DNA of 9,517 bases. Origin: Actinomycetota bacterium (lineage in GTDB: Bacteria; Actinomycetota; Thermoleophilia; Gaiellales; Gaiellaceae). This document shows, in pieces, positions 5,772 to 9,517 of the stretch. The position numbers were made by a program, and so were the translations under genes. The notes under the pieces were generated by a model, which did no database searches, was not told where the DNA came from, and saw nothing but the letters and a program-made list of their open reading frames with translations. Within the stretch, counting starts at the first letter, position 1. Each line of letters begins with the position of its first letter. The stretch lies in contig JACCVK010000337.1 of the NCBI GenBank assembly GCA_013698195.1, positions 1 through 9,517 of the forward strand, read 5' to 3'.

Positions 5772-6980
5772 GTGAGGTCGCCGAAGATCCTCGCCGTCGC
5801 GTCCGCGGTCGACCTCGACTTCCGCTACGGCTGCACCCCCGCGTGGTGGCAGCTCTGGAAAGGCATGTACGAGGCCGGGGTCGATCTCGTCGTGACGCCG
5901 TACCGAGGCCGGCCGGTCGAGTCGCCCTGGTGGCGTGTCGCACCGAACCCGACCTATCGGGAGGGCGAGTCGTACCAGGCCGTACGCGATGTCCTCGCGC
6001 GGCTCAAGGGCGACCGCTATCTGCGTCGAGCGGAATCCCACCCGGAGGACTCCAGCTTCGACCGGCTGACGCGAGAGACGATCCGGCGCCTCGTGACTCC
6101 GCGCTGGAAGCGTCATCTGGAGCGGCTCGTCGAGCGCGAGCGGCCTGACGCGGTCGTCGTCTTCACCGTGCCGATGGCGCACCTCCAGGGGATTCCCACA
6201 GCTCTACGCGAGCAGTTCGGTATTCCCGTGCTCTTCTACGACGGCGACGTGCCGATGAGCTTGCCGGAGTTCGGCGGCATGGATACGGGCTTCAACCCGT
6301 ACCACGGCGCCGATCCCTCGGAGTACGACCTCGTTCTCTCCAACTCGGAGGGTGGCATCGAACGGCTGCTCGACCTGGGTGCACGCAGGGCTGAAGCGCT
6401 CTTCTGGGCGGCCGACCCGGAGTTCTTCGCACCGCAGCCGGTCGAGAAGGAGCTCGACGTCTTCTTCTACGGCTACGGGGACAAGTTCCGGCGCGACTGG
6501 ATGCAGACGATGGTGGGCGATCCGTCCCGGCTCGGCCCCGAGCTCGACATCGCGCTGGGCGGGCTCGACTTCCAGGGCGACATCGGCACCGCGCGTCGCC
6601 TCGGCGACATCCCGTTCAACGTGTTCGCGCGCGCGATCTCGAGCGCGCGTGTGAATCTCAACATCACCCGGCGGCCGCACGCCACCGTGCCCGCTTCCTC
6701 CACGGCCCGACCATTCGAGCTGGCGTCCTCGGGCGCGGCAATCGTGTCGAACCCGCACGAGGGCATCGAGCGCTGGTTCGAGCCCGGCTCCGAGCTCATC
6801 GTCGTCGAGTCGGCGGACGAAGCTGTGTCCGCGTACAGAGAGCTCGTCGCAGATCCAGGGCAGGCGGAGGAGATGGGACGCCGAGCGCGCGAGCGCGTCC
6901 TCGACGAGCACACCTATGCGCACCGTGCGCGCCGGCTGCTCGAGCTGGTCGACCTCCGCGTTCCCACCCTTGCTGCATGA
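5772..6980 (+). CDS. CgeB-like family 1-type glycosyltransferase
   Basis: This 402-residue soluble protein has two Rossmann-like halves, as expected for a GT-B glycosyltransferase acting in the cytoplasm on a nucleotide-sugar donor. The N-terminal half includes 'ILAVASAVDLDFRYG' (6-20) and 'RPDAVVVFTVPMAH' (124-137). Between the halves, 'EYDLVLSNSEGG' (184-195) resembles the CgeB family segment before the second domain. The C-terminal half has 'DVFFYG' (229-234), 'SSARVNLNITRR' (290-301), 'ARPFELASSGAAIVS' (312-326), 'FEPGSELIVVES' (336-347) and a terminal 'HTYAHRARRLLELV' helix (380-393). This matches CgeB-like (Glyco_trans_1_2) proteins; B. subtilis CgeB acts on the spore surface, but relatives occur in many polysaccharide loci. 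The predicted -10 box decides the GTG start. It is first in a three-gene operon and its stop overlaps the next start as ATGA. Donor and acceptor are unknown. Confidence 0.85.
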   Translation: MRSPKILAVASAVDLDFRYGCTPAWWQLWKGMYEAGVDLVVTPYRGRPVESPWWRVAPNPTYREGESYQAVRDVLARLKGDRYLRRAESHPEDSSFDRLTRETIRRLVTPRWKRHLERLVERERPDAVVVFTVPMAHLQGIPTALREQFGIPVLFYDGDVPMSLPEFGGMDTGFNPYHGADPSEYDLVLSNSEGGIERLLDLGARRAEALFWAADPEFFAPQPVEKELDVFFYGYGDKFRRDWMQTMVGDPSRLGPELDIALGGLDFQGDIGTARRLGDIPFNVFARAISSARVNLNITRRPHATVPASSTARPFELASSGAAIVSNPHEGIERWFEPGSELIVVESADEAVSAYRELVADPGQAEEMGRRARERVLDEHTYAHRARRLLELVDLRVPTLAA

Positions 6981-7708
6981 CTCGCGCGCGAAGAGTCGTC
7001 GCGATCGTCCCGGCCTGGAACGAGGCCGGTGCGGTCGAGCACGTCGTCGACGGCATTCGCGCCTCCGACCCGGAGATCGCCGTGCTCGTGGTGGACGACG
7101 CATCGACGGATGACACGGCGGCCGTCGCCGAGGCGCACGGGGCGACCGTCCTGCGCTTGCCGTTCAACGTCGGCATCGGCGGAGCGGTGCAGACGGGCTT
7201 TCGGCATGCGGTCGCCGAGCGCTACGACGTCGCGATCAGGCTCGACGGTGACGGGCAGCACGATCCGTCCGAGATCCGCAAGCTCCTCGAGCCGATCGAG
7301 CGCGGAGAGGCGAACCTCGTGATCGGGTCGCGTTTCGCCGACGGCACCGGCTCGTATCGGCCTCCGTTGACGCGTCGAATGGGAATCCGGCTTTTCGCCC
7401 GGCTCGTCTCGATCCTCGGCGGGCAGCCGGTCACGGACACGACCTCTGGCTTCGTCGCGCTCGACCGCCTGGGAATCGAGCTCTTCGCCGAGGAGTACCC
7501 GCACGACTACCCGGAGGTCGAGGCGACGCTCGTCGCGCTTCGCAGCGGGTTGCGGCTGACGCAGGTTCAGGTCGAGATGCGCGAGCGCGAGACGGGATCG
7601 TCCTCGATCACCTTCGTCCGCTCGCTGTACTACATGGTCAAGGTCTCACTGGCGCTGCTCGTCGCGAGCCTTCGCCGCTATCCGCGGCTCGAGGAGGTGC
7701 GGAGATGA
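6977..7708 (+). CDS. GT2 glycosyltransferase, DPM1-like, soluble
   Basis: This 243-residue GT-A enzyme resembles the DPM1/DPG-synthase group, which make polyprenyl-phosphate-linked mannose or glucose. Visible motifs are 'VVAIVPAWNEAG' (7-18), 'LVVDDASTDDT' (D40-D41), 'FNVGIGGAVQTGF' (63-75), the DxD motif 'RLDGDGQHDP' (D90, D92), 'NLVIGSRF' (113-120) and 'VTDTTSGFVALDR' (152-164). 'RERETGSSSI' (202-211) is the usual basic/Gly/Ser acceptor-side segment. Only a weakly hydrophobic stretch near 218-231 follows, so unlike GtrB it lacks clear C-terminal helices. The ATG overlaps the upstream stop as ATGA with no clear Shine-Dalgarno, so translational coupling is likely. The DUF2304 gene directly follows, a frequent pairing that suggests the membrane protein assists this enzyme. 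It could instead be an ordinary chain-extending GT2. Confidence 0.9.
   Translation: MTRARRVVAIVPAWNEAGAVEHVVDGIRASDPEIAVLVVDDASTDDTAAVAEAHGATVLRLPFNVGIGGAVQTGFRHAVAERYDVAIRLDGDGQHDPSEIRKLLEPIERGEANLVIGSRFADGTGSYRPPLTRRMGIRLFARLVSILGGQPVTDTTSGFVALDRLGIELFAEEYPHDYPEVEATLVALRSGLRLTQVQVEMRERETGSSSITFVRSLYYMVKVSLALLVASLRRYPRLEEVRR
7692..7699 (+). promoter_or_regulatory. Full-length Shine-Dalgarno for the DUF2304 gene
   Basis: AGGAGGTG is an 8-base perfect complement of the usual 16S anti-Shine-Dalgarno CACCTCCT and sits five bases before ATG 7705. It lies inside the end of the GT2 gene. It is by far the best ribosome site in the window, in contrast to the leaderless-type starts of the first genes in each transcript. 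Confidence 0.8.
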
Positions 7709-8082
7709 CGCCGTTGCGCGTTTCGATCATCGGCGTCGTCGCATCGCTGCTCCTGCTGCTCGTCGTCCTCGAGCTCATCCGTGGACGGCGACTGAAGGAG
7801 CGGTACGCGCTGCTCTGGCTCGCGACCGGCGTCGTCCTGCTCGTGCTCTCCGCCTGGCGTGAAGCGCTAAACACCATCGCCGGCTGGCTCGGCGTCACGG
7901 GCTATCCACCGGCGGTGCTCTTCGCAGTTGCGACGCTATTCATCCTGCTCGTGCTGCTGCACTACTCGACTGTCATCTCGAAGCTCACCGACGAGAACGT
8001 CGAGCTTGCGCAGCGAGTGGCGTTGCTCGAGGAACGGATGACTCGGCTCGCCGCTACGGAGCAGCGGGCGCTGGTGGACTGA
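7705..8082 (+). CDS. DUF2304-family small membrane protein
   Basis: This 125-residue protein has three hydrophobic helices, near 6-25, 35-51 and 68-87. Basic residues follow the first ('RGRRLKERYALLWL', 26-39), then comes a C-terminal heptad-like segment (about 90-121, 'LTDENVELAQRVALLEERM') that looks like a cytoplasmic coiled coil. The 'RGRRLKERYALLWL' segment, size and helix layout match DUF2304. No enzymatic function is established for this family to my knowledge; members often lie beside or are fused to GT2 enzymes. Here the start overlaps the GT2 stop as ATGA and has a perfect Shine-Dalgarno, so the two are made together. A role as membrane anchor or partner of the GT2 is inferred. Its 3' end overlaps the convergent GT-C gene by 29 bp. 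Confidence 0.88.
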   Translation: MTPLRVSIIGVVASLLLLLVVLELIRGRRLKERYALLWLATGVVLLVLSAWREALNTIAGWLGVTGYPPAVLFAVATLFILLVLLHYSTVISKLTDENVELAQRVALLEERMTRLAATEQRALVD

Positions 8083-9517
8083 GAGCGAAGACGTCGCCCT
8101 GCGCAGGGTCGTCGGCCCAGTTCGTCGCGATTCCGATGCGGTAGGTGGCGCCGCCCGCGAGAGGCGCGGTGTCCACGAACCGGGGCTCGCGGGTGGTCGC
8201 GATCGGGGCCGAGCGGACGTAGCAGTACTGCGCTCTCGCGCCGTCCGACCCCTCACATTCGACGTCGGGCCCCGGGCCTGCCGTGCGATACACGCGATAG
8301 GAGACGTCTGCACGCCACGGGCCGCCCGTCGTCCACGTGAGCTCCTGGCCGGAGCCGGCCCGGCGAACACTCAGCTCGACGCCGTCGTCGACTGCAGTGA
8401 GGATGAAGTTGCCGACGTCATCTTGATAGACGGCGCGCTCGGGGCTGTCGGTCGGTGAAGAAGCGGCGATGGCGACCGCGGGGATCGCGAGCGTGAGCAT
8501 GAAGGCGGCGATGACCGCGCGCCGGGAGACAGCTCGAGCCGCCGGCGGTCTTAGCCGCTCGCCAAGTCTCCGCGCGAGCGTGGGCACGAGCAGCGGGATC
8601 GACGCGAAGAGGAGGAGATATGCGGGCCACGCCGGCATGAGGAGTCGCCAGAAGGTGTTGGCCTCGATGCTCGCCCGGGTCGAGAAGCCTTTCACCAGGA
8701 TGAACGCTCCGAGCCAGCCGGCGAGGAGCGCCGCGATCGGGTAGCGCCGAACGCGCAGCACTGCGAGCAAGCCGGCGAAGGGCGCCCACTGGGCGACGCG
8801 TGCGCTCCAGAAGAACTCCCTCAGTCCACCCATCTCGTTTCGCCAGTGCTCGAGGTCGAGCTCGAGGTACCGATCGAGGTCGAGCTCGAGTGCCACCGGA
8901 GCTGTGCCGGCAGCCAGCCTCGCCTGCTCGAGCGCGAGGACGGGGAGCTGGCCCAGGCCGCTCCATTTCCAGAACGCCAGCAGGATCAGGCTCGGGACGA
9001 GCGCGAGTACGAAGGCCGCTCCCTCCCGCCAGCGGCGGGCGACCGGATATGCGAGCACGGCCCCGGCGACGAAGAGGTAGTTCGGAGGCTTCAACCCGCC
9101 CGCCGCACCGGCCAGCAGTCCGGCGAGGATCGCCTCCGGCAGTCGATCCCGCTCGAACGACCGCACGACGAAGAACGCCGCCGCCAGCACGAGCACCATC
9201 GACGGGAAGTCGGGCATCGCCGTAAGGCCCAGTGCCTGCGGCACGAACTGGTCGATCCACTTCTCGTGGTAGCGGTCGGTGAACATCGGGATTGCAGCGA
9301 ACGGCGCTATCACCCAAAGCGTCGCTGCCCAGTACCCGAGCAGCCTTCCGCCGATGTGGGCGGCGATTCCGTACACGGAGAGCACGGCGACCGGTCCGAG
9401 TACGAGGACGTTCAGAACGACGAGTGGCGGTAAGACCTGCACGAAGGTGGCGCCCGTAAACCACGTCAGCGGCGCCTGCACGAGCGGCCAGAGATAGCCG
9501 ACCTCCGTGGGAGGTAG
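8054..9517 (-). CDS. GT-C-like membrane glycosyltransferase with Fn3-like tail, 5' part outside window
   Basis: The visible 487 residues are the C-terminal part. The frame is open to the right edge, and the residues there ('LPPTEVGYLWPLVQAPLTW') look like the first outer loop of a GT-C enzyme, so the GTG at 9481 is probably not the true start. About ten hydrophobic segments follow, near 27-52, 60-78, 103-118, 128-143, 146-160, 167-183, 244-254, 258-276, 295-315 and 332-352. From about 362 the chain is soluble. Residues 380-482 look like a fibronectin-III-type beta domain: 'QELTWTTGG', 'VSYRVYRTAG', 'PRFVDTAPLAGGATYRIGI'. Cysteines 421 and 432 could form a disulfide. The tail should face the outside, after the last helix. 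The gene is likely to transfer a lipid-linked sugar to a surface glycan or protein; substrate unknown. It is convergent with the DUF2304 gene. Confidence 0.82.
   Translation of the reverse strand, partial: LPPTEVGYLWPLVQAPLTWFTGATFVQVLPPLVVLNVLVLGPVAVLSVYGIAAHIGGRLLGYWAATLWVIAPFAAIPMFTDRYHEKWIDQFVPQALGLTAMPDFPSMVLVLAAAFFVVRSFERDRLPEAILAGLLAGAAGGLKPPNYLFVAGAVLAYPVARRWREGAAFVLALVPSLILLAFWKWSGLGQLPVLALEQARLAAGTAPVALELDLDRYLELDLEHWRNEMGGLREFFWSARVAQWAPFAGLLAVLRVRRYPIAALLAGWLGAFILVKGFSTRASIEANTFWRLLMPAWPAYLLLFASIPLLVPTLARRLGERLRPPAARAVSRRAVIAAFMLTLAIPAVAIAASSPTDSPERAVYQDDVGNFILTAVDDGVELSVRRAGSGQELTWTTGGPWRADVSYRVYRTAGPGPDVECEGSDGARAQYCYVRSAPIATTREPRFVDTAPLAGGATYRIGIATNWADDPAQGDVFALSPPAPAAP
8850..8890 (-). 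repeat. 17-nt direct repeat, 24-nt period, within GT-C gene
   Basis: Identical 17-base copies lie at 8850-8866 and 8874-8890, offset by 24 bases (eight codons). On the minus strand they encode the tandem peptides LELDLDRY and LELDLEHW (residues 210-225) in a hydrophilic loop between membrane helices. This may be a small in-frame duplication. The codons CTC, GAG and GAC are the favoured ones here, so part of the identity may come from codon bias. Confidence 0.6.

Noticed and set aside
6625..6650. GC-alternating inverted repeat in the CgeB-like gene
   Set aside because: It arises from Ala/Arg/Ser codons in a coding region with strong GC bias; no sign of function.
6204..7504. Antisense open frames of 299 and 196 codons opposite the CgeB-like and GT2 genes
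   Set aside because: Sense genes are complete and coupled by ATGA; the antisense products are Arg/Asp-rich without motifs.
8846..9433. 195-codon plus-strand frame opposite the Fn3-tailed GT-C gene
   Set aside because: Charged repeat-like translation; the minus strand gives a coherent membrane protein running to the window edge.
9479..9481. GTG as start of the rightmost gene
   Set aside because: The frame remains open to 9517 and the upstream residues fit a GT-C outer loop, so the gene is more likely cut by the window edge.
1..9517. tRNA, rRNA, CRISPR, insertion sequence or prophage features
   Set aside because: Looked for and none seen: no spaced repeats, no transposase, no terminal inverted repeats, and almost all bases are protein-coding.

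Overview
This window looks like part of a cell-surface polysaccharide (glycan) biosynthesis locus from a high-G+C bacterium. By eye the DNA is about two thirds G+C, GTG starts are frequent, genes are tightly packed, and four gene starts sit 6-8 bases downstream of a TAnnnT box, as expected for leaderless mRNAs. Together with the protein types this suggests an actinobacterium, possibly of the Thermoleophilia/Solirubrobacterales kind. That placement is inference; no rRNA or other taxonomic marker is present.

Layout, left to right. 1-731 (-): N-terminal part of a polytopic GT39-like glycosyltransferase that runs off the left edge. 759-1505 (+): a small NodB/polysaccharide-deacetylase-like protein. 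1537-3048 (+): a complete WcaJ/EpsE-type polyprenyl-phosphate sugar-1-phosphate transferase, the likely priming enzyme. 3060-4709 (+): an unrecognised polytopic membrane protein of GT-C appearance. 4706-5704 (-): a GtrB/ArnC-type GT2 enzyme whose stop codon shares a CTAG with the stop of the preceding gene. 5705-5771: a divergent intergenic region with two predicted -10 boxes and a central 12-bp palindrome. 5772-8082 (+): a three-gene operon coupled by ATGA overlaps, encoding a CgeB-like glycosyltransferase, a soluble DPM1-like GT2 enzyme and a DUF2304 membrane protein. 8054-9517 (-): a GT-C membrane protein with a C-terminal fibronectin-III-like domain, cut by the right edge and overlapping the DUF2304 gene by 29 bp.

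How the genes may work together (inference): the sugar-1-phosphate transferase primes synthesis on a polyprenyl phosphate. The CgeB-like enzyme extends the glycan in the cytoplasm. The GtrB-like enzyme, and perhaps the DPM1-like enzyme with its DUF2304 partner, make polyprenyl-phosphate monosaccharides. The three multi-pass proteins use these as donors on the outer face of the membrane, and the deacetylase-like protein could trim the product. Coding sequence fills nearly the whole window. I saw no tRNA, rRNA, CRISPR array, insertion sequence or convincing intrinsic terminator. The genes are of recognisable types; the points most worth a second look are the leaderless-start pattern, the shared divergent control region, the GT2-DUF2304 pair and the Fn3-tailed GT-C.
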